From contig JAAYAS010000088.1 in the NCBI GenBank assembly GCA_012719255.1, positions 1-6,428 on the forward strand: 6,428 nt of DNA, given 5' to 3'. Position 1 is the first letter of the stretch. Each line of letters starts with the position of its first letter. The translations under genes and the position numbers were made by a program. Source of the stretch: Microbacteriaceae bacterium. Its GTDB lineage: Bacteria; Actinomycetota; Actinomycetes; Actinomycetales; Microbacteriaceae. The notes below the pieces were generated by a model. It worked only from the letters and a program-made list of their open reading frames with translations, was not told where the DNA came from and searched no databases. Positions 1 to 5,693 of the stretch are shown here, one piece after another.

Positions 1-12
1 CCGAACGAGTGG

Positions 13-261
13 GTGTCGGCAGAAGGAGTGCGAGTGCTCATGGCGAAGGCCGGCGATGAGGTGAGTGCGGAGGGGATTCGAATCGCCACCATCGAGGCGA
101 CCTGCAACCGCGACACCGGTATGGCGCAGGAACTCGCACTGATCGAGGCGCGCGAGCAGAGCGTGCGCATCGACGCGAACGAGGCCGCGCTCGCCGAGGA
201 GCGTCTCCGCATCGACGACGCGCTCGCGCGGGCGCGCGAGCGGATCGCACAACTCGGATGA
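13..261 (+). CDS. Small coiled-coil protein, possible efflux adaptor (HlyD-like) remnant; start uncertain
   Basis: This frame is open to the left edge of the window, so it may be the end of a longer gene. If it starts inside, three starts are possible: GTG at 13, GTG at 34 or ATG at 40. An AAGGAG Shine-Dalgarno at 23-28 favours 34 or 40. The first part reads like half of a lipoyl/barrel-sandwich hairpin (AGDEVSAEGIRIATIEA). The rest (about residues 40-82) is a charged helix with hydrophobic residues every seven positions (I, L, I, A, L), as in the hairpin of membrane fusion proteins. There is no signal peptide and no catalytic motif. Residues VSAEGVRV and VSAEGIRI form a short internal repeat. 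The stop overlaps the next ATG (ATGA), so the two genes are probably translationally coupled. The first 24 codons include 8 ending in A or T, many for this genome. The adaptor assignment is an inference from fold-like features and from the downstream permease fragment; it could be an unrelated small protein. Confidence 0.45.
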   Translation: MSAEGVRVLMAKAGDEVSAEGIRIATIEATCNRDTGMAQELALIEAREQSVRIDANEAALAEERLRIDDALARARERIAQLG

Positions 262-713
262 CCGAGTCTGCTGGCGGGCGAGTGCCGAACCGACGCGGCG
301 CGGTTTTGCTCGGCGTGGCCGTCGTCGCGGCGATCGTCGCGGCCTTCATCGTCGCGATCATGGCGAGCATTCTGCTTGTGCTCGCGACGGTGAGCGCGGC
401 GGCGGCGATGTTCCTCTCAGTGCAAGCCCGCACCGCCGAGATCGCGCTGCGGCGCGCCATCGGCACCGCGCGGTGGGCCGTGGCGGGGCTGTTCATCGCC
501 GAGGGCGCGATGGTGGGGGTGCTCGGAGGCGCGCTCGGCGCGCTCGCTGGCACGGTCGGGCTCATGGCGATCTCCGCGTCGCAGGGCTGGTCTCCGGTGC
601 TCGTGCCCTGGCTCATCCCGCTCGGGATCGCCATCGGGCTCGTCACCGGAGTGCTGTCGGCGTTGCTGCCGGCGCGCGAAGCGAGCCGCACCGAGCCGGT
701 GCGGCACCTCTGA
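258..713 (+). CDS. Truncated FtsX/MacB-type ABC transporter permease (C-terminal part)
   Basis: Residues 34-151 match the C-terminal membrane domain of FtsX/MacB permeases, which work with an ABC ATPase to drive export or mechanotransmission across the cytoplasmic membrane. Visible signatures are the cytoplasmic loop SVQARTAEIALRRAIGT at 54-70 (family pattern SV..R..EI...RA.G), the glycine-rich helix at 82-100, and the terminal PAREASRTEPVRHL at 138-151 (family pattern PA..A....PV..L). Membrane segments lie near 34-54, 74-102 and 114-137. Full-length relatives are about 380-400 residues with TM1 and a large extracytoplasmic domain before TM2. Here that domain is absent, and a basic N-terminus (PNRRG) plus a hydrophobic stretch at 14-33 runs straight into TM2. 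The ATG overlaps the preceding stop (ATGA); GTG at 282 is an alternative start. No ATPase gene is visible nearby. It is probably a remnant or an in-frame deletion product; whether it is expressed and functional is unknown. Confidence 0.7.
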   Translation: MTESAGGRVPNRRGAVLLGVAVVAAIVAAFIVAIMASILLVLATVSAAAAMFLSVQARTAEIALRRAIGTARWAVAGLFIAEGAMVGVLGGALGALAGTVGLMAISASQGWSPVLVPWLIPLGIAIGLVTGVLSALLPAREASRTEPVRHL

Positions 714-727
714 GACTGCGCGCCACG

Positions 728-1180
728 CTACAGCCGGCGCTCGCCGATGACCTCGCCGTACTGCGTCTCGCCGACGATCTCGAAGCCCATCGCCTCGAAG
801 AACTTCGTCGGACCGAGCTCGCCCTCCTCCCACATCGCGCTGACCTTCTCGAAGCCGCGCACGCGCGCCTCGTCGAGCACCGAGTTCACGGCGAACGCGC
901 CGATGCCCTGGCGCTGGTGGTCGGCGTCGACGTTCATGCGGAGGATCGTCGCGCGGTAGTTCTCGTCGTCGGCCTCCTCGTTGAACGAGGCCATGATGAA
1001 GCCCGCGACCTCGCCGTCGACCTCGACGACGCGCGGCCACATCGTGTCGGGGTTCACGTACGCCTCCGCGATCGAATGCGAGACGGGAGCGACGAACGCC
1101 TCCTGACCGGGCTTGAGGCTCAGCATGTTCGCCGCCACCACGTTGTCGGCGGTCAGAGGGCAGATGCGCAGGTCACTCAT
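728..1180 (-). CDS. GNAT family N-acetyltransferase
   Basis: A 150-residue protein of normal length for a single GNAT domain, which moves an acetyl group from acetyl-CoA to an amine. The acetyl-CoA pyrophosphate loop is clear at residues 89-95 (QRQGIGA, pattern Q/R-x-x-G-x-G/A), preceded by the beta-4 strand (ATILRMNV) and followed by helix alpha-3. The closing motif KFFEAMGFEIVGE is at 126-138. The N-terminal half (LKPGQEAFVAPVSHSIAEAY, then WPRVVEVDGEVAGFIM) resembles BltD/PaiA-type polyamine acetyltransferases, so a polyamine-like substrate is possible but unproven. The usual tyrosine of the FYE.LGF motif is Phe128 here, so a different general acid may be used. The gene converges on the permease fragment with a 14-bp gap and diverges from the ParA-like gene. 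A TAGCCT box lies six bases before the ATG, suggesting a leaderless mRNA; the only GGAG is 16 bases upstream, too far to be a good ribosome site. Confidence 0.9.
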   Translation of the reverse strand: MSDLRICPLTADNVVAANMLSLKPGQEAFVAPVSHSIAEAYVNPDTMWPRVVEVDGEVAGFIMASFNEEADDENYRATILRMNVDADHQRQGIGAFAVNSVLDEARVRGFEKVSAMWEEGELGPTKFFEAMGFEIVGETQYGEVIGERRL

Positions 1181-1192
1181 GCCGACAGGCTA
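1181..1192 (-). promoter_or_regulatory. Leaderless-type -10 promoter of the acetyltransferase gene
   Basis: On the minus strand TAGCCT (plus-strand 1187-1192) fits the actinobacterial -10 pattern TANNNT. It is followed by six bases and then the ATG, which places the expected transcription start at the A of the ATG. I see no convincing -35 box at 16-18 bp upstream, which is common for such promoters. The call is made from position and motif only. Confidence 0.5.
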
Positions 1193-1258
1193 GCCACTCC
1201 CGCCTGATAACTCGCCACGACACGGCCCCGCGTCCGCCGGGCGCGCGGAGGCCGCCAG

Positions 1259-1264
1259 TAGACT
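1259..1264 (+). promoter_or_regulatory. Possible -10 box of the ParA-like gene
   Basis: TAGACT fits TANNNT and sits in the divergent intergenic region, which is otherwise poor in A/T. It predicts transcription from about 1271 and an untranslated leader of roughly 88 bases before the ATG at 1359. The hexamer at the -35 position does not resemble TTGACA. I saw no decisive riboswitch or attenuator fold in the leader. Confidence 0.3.
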
Positions 1265-1343
1265 CGGTGGCCATCGGCGATCGGCCGCGCGCGCCCGCGC
1301 ATCCCGGCCCTCGCCGGCGGAGACCGAACGTGGCGAGCGAACC

Positions 1344-1350
1344 GGAGGAG
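1344..1350 (+). promoter_or_regulatory. Shine-Dalgarno of the ParA-like gene
   Basis: GGAGGAG ends eight bases before the ATG at 1359. It is the clearest ribosome-binding site in the window and fixes this start, unlike the two neighbouring genes that appear leaderless. Confidence 0.7.
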
Positions 1351-1358
1351 CAGCGGGA

Positions 1359-3476
1359 ATGTCGCAGGAATCGACCGGGGCCGAGCGCCGGCTCGTCGCA
1401 CTGATCCGGGCCGACGGCCGCGGCGAGCTCCGCGACGGCGCGACGGTGCTGCGGATGCGCGCCGGCGGCGCCGACGAGCTGCGCGGCCTGGTCATGGAGA
1501 AGGCGATGTCGATCGCCGCCGAGGCCGGCGTCGACGTGCGGGTGCGCACCGTCGACGTCGACGGCGTCTACCCGCTCGTGCTCAGCCCGACCGGCGGCAT
1601 CGACCAGGACGGCGAGATCGAGCCGCTGCGCCCCGAGGACGTCGAGCTCACGCCCGAGGACGCGCCCGACGATGCGGACGACGCCGACGACGCCGACGAG
1701 GGCACCGGTGACGAGTGGCTGCACGAGACCATCCGGCTGCCCCGCCTCGGCATGATGGCGCCTATGCCGCCGGCCCCCGAGGCGGCGCCCGAGCTGCCCG
1801 AGCGGCCGGTCGCGGCGCCCGCCGTCGACGCGCCGTCCGACCAGGCGGCCGACGATGCGGATGCGGAGCGCGGCGAGGGCGAGCCCGACACCGATCTCGT
1901 GCCGATCGTGTCCGACCTCTTCGGCGACGGCTCGGGCGACGACGAGGCGGACGCCGACCTCGACGACACGCACGTGCTCGACGGGGACGAGGCGCTCGAC
2001 GACCGCGCCGCGCTCGACGACGAGGACGACGACTCGGTCGTCGACGAGTTCCACGACGAGGCCCTCGATCACGACTTCGACGACGACGACGACGACGCCG
2101 AGGACGCCGACGGCCGCGACGGCGCCGACGAGCCCGCCGACGACGGCACCGCGCTCGACGACGCCGATGCCGACGACGGCGTCGACGAGCGCGCCGATGA
2201 GCGCGCCGACCCGCTCCTCGCCGCGCGGGCGGCCGCCGCCGAGGCCGCGGCCGCGCAGGCGGCGCCCCGGGAGTCGGACGACGCCGAGTGGCGCCCCGCC
2301 TTCGCGCGCGATCCCGAGCGCGCCCGCGGGCGCATCGGCCTCGGCGCCGAGCCCGAGCGCGGCCCCGGCTTCCCCGAGGTGCCGCTCTTCCCCGACCTGG
2401 ACGACCCCGACCCGTCGGCATCGCGCGAGCCCGCCCCCGGCGCGCCGAGCCCCGACGACGGGCGCGATCCCGCACCCCGCGCCGCCCGTCCCGCCGCCGG
2501 CCTGCCGCCGCGCCGCCGCGACGACGGCGCCCCCGCCGGCACGGGCCCGACCCTCGACGACTTCTTCGCCGTGAGCGGCAAGCAGGCGAAGCCCGTCGCC
2601 GAGCAGGGCTGGCGCGCGAACCTCCGCCGCGCCTCGGGCGGGCTCATCAGCCTCGGCCCCGGCGCCCGCGAGCGCGCCGAGCAGCGCGAGCTCGACACGA
2701 TCCGCCGGCCCTTCGACGGGCCCCGCACGATCGTCGTCGTCAACCCGAAGGGCGGCGCCCACAAGACCACCGCGACGCTGATGATCGCGGCGATGTTCGG
2801 CATCCACCGCGGCGGCTACACGCTCGCGTGGGACAACAACGAGACCCGCGGCACGCTCGGCTGGCGCTCGAAGCCGGGCGCGACGACGAACACCGCCGTC
2901 GACCTGCTGCGCGAGCTGCCCCGCTTCGAGATCTCCGGCGGCGCGTCGATCGCCGACGTCGACCGCTTCGTGCGCAACCAGGGCTACGCGAAGTTCGACG
3001 TGCTCGCGAGCGACGACGACGCGGCGAGCGCCGCGATCATCGACGACGACGCGTTCAGCCGGCTGCACCGCGTGCTCAGCCGGTTCTACCGCGTCATGGT
3101 CATCGACACCGGCAACAACATGCGCGCCTCGAACTGGGAGGCCGCGCTCGAGGCCGCCGACCAGCTCGTCATCGTCTCGACCGCCCGCGAGGACACCGCG
3201 GCCTCGGCCGCCTGGCTCGCCGACGGCCTGCGCGAGCGCGGCTACGGCGACAAGCTCGCGAACGCGGTGACGATCCTCTCGTCGCCGAGCGAGAAGGACG
3301 ACGCGCAGCTCGCCGGCAAGCTCGAGCGGCACTTCGCGCAGCTCACCCGCGCCGTCGTGTCGGTGCCGTACGACCACGCCTTCGTCGGCGGCGGCGAGCT
3401 CGACGTGCCGAGCCTGCAGCCCGCCACCCGCGAGGCCTGGCGGCACGCGGCGTCGGTGATCGCCGAAGGGCTGTAG
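1359..3476 (+). CDS. MinD/ParA-like P-loop ATPase with N-terminal domain and hyperacidic linker (EspI-like layout)
   Basis: A 705-residue protein in three parts. Residues 1-90 look folded (alternating beta/alpha, ending VYPLVLSPTGGID). Residues 91-395 are low complexity: 41 of the 80 residues from 201 to 280 are Asp or Glu, including six Asp in a row at 241-246; after that the chain is rich in Ala, Pro and Arg. Residues 395-705 form a MinD/ParA-type domain introduced by a GWR..L....G...LG segment (418-433) like that before the ATPase of mycobacterial EspI. The deviant Walker A is K464-GGAH-K469-T-T, with the signature lysine present and His in place of the usual Gly. The switch I region is WDNNETRG (491-498) and the Walker B region is VIDTGNN, with Asp583. 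The tail VPYDHAF..GGELDVPSLQPATREAW fits MinD-like proteins. There is no membrane segment and no clear C-terminal amphipathic targeting helix. Family knowledge suggests nucleotide-dependent positioning or a secretion-accessory role; the actual partner is unknown. trpEG follows 27 bp downstream. Confidence 0.85.
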   Translation: MSQESTGAERRLVALIRADGRGELRDGATVLRMRAGGADELRGLVMEKAMSIAAEAGVDVRVRTVDVDGVYPLVLSPTGGIDQDGEIEPLRPEDVELTPEDAPDDADDADDADEGTGDEWLHETIRLPRLGMMAPMPPAPEAAPELPERPVAAPAVDAPSDQAADDADAERGEGEPDTDLVPIVSDLFGDGSGDDEADADLDDTHVLDGDEALDDRAALDDEDDDSVVDEFHDEALDHDFDDDDDDAEDADGRDGADEPADDGTALDDADADDGVDERADERADPLLAARAAAAEAAAAQAAPRESDDAEWRPAFARDPERARGRIGLGAEPERGPGFPEVPLFPDLDDPDPSASREPAPGAPSPDDGRDPAPRAARPAAGLPPRRRDDGAPAGTGPTLDDFFAVSGKQAKPVAEQGWRANLRRASGGLISLGPGARERAEQRELDTIRRPFDGPRTIVVVNPKGGAHKTTATLMIAAMFGIHRGGYTLAWDNNETRGTLGWRSKPGATTNTAVDLLRELPRFEISGGASIADVDRFVRNQGYAKFDVLASDDDAASAAIIDDDAFSRLHRVLSRFYRVMVIDTGNNMRASNWEAALEAADQLVIVSTAREDTAASAAWLADGLRERGYGDKLANAVTILSSPSEKDDAQLAGKLERHFAQLTRAVVSVPYDHAFVGGGELDVPSLQPATREAWRHAASVIAEGL
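2079..2096 (+). repeat. (GAC)6 trinucleotide tract inside the acidic linker
   Basis: Six consecutive GAC codons encode Asp241-246, within a longer stretch of GAC/GCC/GAG codons. The perfect run could expand or contract by slippage in steps of three without breaking the frame, so linker length may differ between strains. Confidence 0.8.
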
Positions 3477-3490
3477 CCGCCCGCGCGGAG

Positions 3491-3503
3491 TACGGTAGTG
3501 GGC
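3491..3503 (+). promoter_or_regulatory. Leaderless-type -10 promoter of trpEG
   Basis: TACGGT at 3491-3496 fits TANNNT and is followed by seven bases and an ATG at 3504, so transcription should begin at or one base before the start codon. There is no good -35 hexamer. It lies in the 27-bp gap after the ParA-like gene, giving trpEG its own promoter and leaving no room for a trp leader peptide or attenuator. GGAG at 3487-3490 could alternatively serve as a ribosome site for GTG 3498 on a read-through transcript. Confidence 0.5.
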
Positions 3504-5636
3504 ATGTTCACCGCCACGAGCACCACCCGCGCCGCCGACCCCGCCGAGATGGACGACATCGTCGCCGGCCTCGACCACCGCGCCGGCGCGGTGCTGTCGA
3601 GCGGCGTCGAGTTCCCCGGCCGGTACACGCAGTGGGACCTCGGCTTCATCGACCCGCCGCTCGTCATCGAGGGCCGCGGCTTCGACCTGCGGATGCGGGC
3701 GCTCAGCGCGCGCGGCCGGGTGCCGCTGCGCGCGTTCGCCGACGCGCTCGGGCAGCTCGACGGCATCGTCGTCGAGGAGGTCTCGCGCGACGAGCTGTCG
3801 ATCGGCGTCGTGCCGCAGCGCGACGAGCTGCTGCCCGAGGAGCAGCGCACCCGCCGACGCTCGTCGTTCACGGTGCTCCGCGCGGTGATCGAGACGCTCC
3901 CCGCCGAGCTGCCGCACCTCGGCCTCTACGGCGCGTTCGGCTACGACCTCGTGCGGCAGATCGAGGCGCTCGCCGAGCCCGCCGGCGGCGAGCAGCGCGA
4001 CCTCGTCGTCTACCTGCCCGACTCGGTGCTCGCCGTCGACCGGCAGCGCGGCGACGCCCGCCGCTACGACTTCGAGTTCTCGTACCTCGGCCAGTCGACC
4101 GACGGCCTCGAGCGCACCGCGACGCCGGCGCCGTTCGTCGGCCCGGCCGCCGACGCCGAGCCCTCGCGCGACCACGAGCCGGGCGAGTACGCCGAGCTCG
4201 TGCGCCGCGCGAAGCCCTCGTTCGAGCGCGGCGATCTCTTCGAGGTGGTGCCCGGGCAGGCGTTCCGCCGGCCGCTGCGCACCTCGCCGTCGAAGGTGTT
4301 CCGCACACTGAAGCGGCAGAACCCCGCCCCCTACGGGGCGCTCATGAACCTCGGCGGCAACGAGTTCCTCATCACCGCCTCGCCCGAGATGTTCGTGCGC
4401 GTGAACGGCCGCCGCGTCGAGACCGCGCCGATCTCGGGCACGATCGCCCGCGGCGCCGACGCGATCGAGGACGAGGACCGGATCCGCACGCTGCTGAACA
4501 GCGACAAGGACCGCGCCGAGCTCACGATGTGCACCGACGTCGACCGCAACGACAAGTCGCGCGTCTGCGAGCCCGGCTCGGTGCGCATCATCGGCCGCCG
4601 CCAGGTCGAGATGTACTCGAAGGTGATCCACACCGTCGACCACGTCGAGGGCACGCTCCGGCACGGCTTCGACGGCCTCGACGCGATCGCGACGCACATG
4701 TGGGCGGTCACCGTCACCGGCGCCCCGAAGATCTGGGCGATGCGCTTCGTCGACGAGCACGAGCGCTCGCCGCGCACCTGGTACGCGGGTGCGCTCGGCG
4801 TGATCAACGCCGGCGGCGACGTGAACACCGGCCTCACGATCCGCGCGGCGATGATCCGCGACGGCATCGCCGAGGTGCGCGCCGGCGGCACGCTCCTCAT
4901 CGACTCGGTGCCCGAGGACGAGGAGCGCGAGACCGAGATGAAGGCGGCGGCGCTGCTCGAGGCGATCGAGCACGCCGACGAGGAGGCCGAGGAGGTCGTG
5001 ACCGGCACCGGCGTCGGCGAGGGCCACCGCATCCTCTTCTTCGACCACGAGGACTCGTTCGTGCAGATGCTCGCCGGCTACATGCGCGAGACCGGCGCCG
5101 CCGTCGACACGGTGCGCGTGCCGCGCGGCGGGCTCGCCGACGCCGCGATCGCCGAGGCGATCGACGCCGTCGACCCGACGCTCGTGGTGATGTCGCCGGG
5201 GCCGGGCACGCCGGGCGACTTCGAGGATGCGCGCATCCTCGCCGAGGTCGACCGCCGCGGACTGCCGGTGTTCGGCGTCTGCCTCGGCCAGCAGGCGATC
5301 GGCGAGTACTTCGGCGGTCGGCTCGGCCGGCTCGGCTACCCGCTGCACGGCCAGGAGCGCGAGGTCGAGGTGGTCGCCGAGGGCTTCCTCGACGGCCTGC
5401 CCGAGCGCTTCGTCACCGGCCGCTACCACTCGCTCTACGTCGACCCCGACTCGATGCCCGACGAGCTCGTCGTCGTGGCCTCCGACGACGACGGCGTGCC
5501 GATGGCGATCGAGCACCGCGACAAGCCCTGGTTCGCGGTGCAGTTCCACCCCGAGTCGCTGATGACGCTGCGCGACCGCGCGGGTCACCGCATCATCGAG
5601 GCGGTGCTCGAGCGCCTCGGGGCGCCCGCCGCCTGA
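3504..5636 (+). CDS. trpEG: Anthranilate synthase, fused TrpE-TrpG
   Basis: A 710-residue single-chain anthranilate synthase, making anthranilate from chorismate and glutamine, the first committed step of tryptophan synthesis. The TrpE part (about 1-495) shows LSSGVEFPGRY at 31-41 in the region that holds the tryptophan-binding site, ASPEMFVRV at 292-300, PISGTIARG at 309-317, ELTMCTDVDRNDKSRV at 339-354, His398 in THMWAVTVTGAPK, the glycine-rich GGDVNTGLTIR, and ETEMK at 476-480. The PISGT and DVDRNDKSRV forms match fused rhizobial TrpE(G) rather than PabB, where a Lys is usual in PIKGT. The TrpG amidotransferase part (about 508-705) has PGPGTP at 565-570, the nucleophile Cys593 in GVCLGQQ, and His682/Glu684 in FHPES, so the triad is intact. 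Length fits fused enzymes (about 700-730). The start was chosen from the -10 box; GTG 3498 would add two residues. No other trp gene is in the window, so it may be a second, specialised copy. Confidence 0.95.
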   Translation: MFTATSTTRAADPAEMDDIVAGLDHRAGAVLSSGVEFPGRYTQWDLGFIDPPLVIEGRGFDLRMRALSARGRVPLRAFADALGQLDGIVVEEVSRDELSIGVVPQRDELLPEEQRTRRRSSFTVLRAVIETLPAELPHLGLYGAFGYDLVRQIEALAEPAGGEQRDLVVYLPDSVLAVDRQRGDARRYDFEFSYLGQSTDGLERTATPAPFVGPAADAEPSRDHEPGEYAELVRRAKPSFERGDLFEVVPGQAFRRPLRTSPSKVFRTLKRQNPAPYGALMNLGGNEFLITASPEMFVRVNGRRVETAPISGTIARGADAIEDEDRIRTLLNSDKDRAELTMCTDVDRNDKSRVCEPGSVRIIGRRQVEMYSKVIHTVDHVEGTLRHGFDGLDAIATHMWAVTVTGAPKIWAMRFVDEHERSPRTWYAGALGVINAGGDVNTGLTIRAAMIRDGIAEVRAGGTLLIDSVPEDEERETEMKAAALLEAIEHADEEAEEVVTGTGVGEGHRILFFDHEDSFVQMLAGYMRETGAAVDTVRVPRGGLADAAIAEAIDAVDPTLVVMSPGPGTPGDFEDARILAEVDRRGLPVFGVCLGQQAIGEYFGGRLGRLGYPLHGQEREVEVVAEGFLDGLPERFVTGRYHSLYVDPDSMPDELVVVASDDDGVPMAIEHRDKPWFAVQFHPESLMTLRDRAGHRIIEAVLERLGAPAA

Positions 5637-5655
5637 GCCCGCCGCCTGAGCCCGC
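5624..5655. repeat. 13-bp tandem repeat across the trpEG stop codon
   Basis: GCCCGCCGCCTGA occurs perfectly at 5624-5636 and again at 5637-5649, followed by a partial third unit (GCCCGC). The first copy contains the last codons and the stop of trpEG. The second lies just outside the gene, so the duplication did not change the protein. Confidence 0.9.
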
Positions 5656-5659
5656 AGTA

Positions 5660-5687
5660 CTGGGCCCGCGGCGCTCCGCGGGCCTAG
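5660..5687 (+). terminator. Hairpin terminator between trpEG and the convergent glycosylase gene
   Basis: The arms CTGGGCCCGCGG (5660-5671) and CCGCGGGCCTAG (5676-5687) form a 12-bp stem, all Watson-Crick except one G-U, with a CGCT loop. The inner nine pairs are perfect. There is no U-tract, which is common for actinobacterial terminators. On the minus-strand transcript the wobble becomes a C-A mismatch, but the inner stem still forms, so it could serve both convergent genes; it starts 23 bases after the trpEG stop. Confidence 0.65.
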
Positions 5688-5693
5688 CTCGGC

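Noticed and set aside
38..691. A minus-strand open frame opposite the coiled-coil gene and permease fragment
   Set aside because: The plus strand carries recognisable FtsX motifs and an ATGA-coupled pair; the minus frame gives a Ser/Ala/Arg-rich product with no motif.
1267..1404. A 45-codon upstream frame starting at GTG 1267 and overlapping the start of the ParA-like gene
   Set aside because: It has no ribosome site, would start inside or before the predicted transcript start, and encodes an Arg/Pro-rich peptide; nothing shows it is translated.
1762..2475. Arg-rich frames on both strands over the acidic linker
   Set aside because: They are shifted readings of the GAC/GCC repeats of the linker; the composition is almost only Arg, Ala and Pro, with no start site or family motif.
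1359..3476. Assignment as chromosomal ParA (parABS)
   Set aside because: No parB or parS-like site is visible, the active-site motifs differ, and the N-terminal domain plus acidic linker are not found in Soj/ParA.
1173..5588. A minus-strand open frame of 1,471 codons lying opposite both the ParA-like gene and trpEG
   Set aside because: It is an effect of G/C-ending codons removing stops in the antisense frame. Its product is a low-complexity mix of Arg, Val, Leu, Asp, His and Gly with no domain, while the plus-strand genes have clear motifs.
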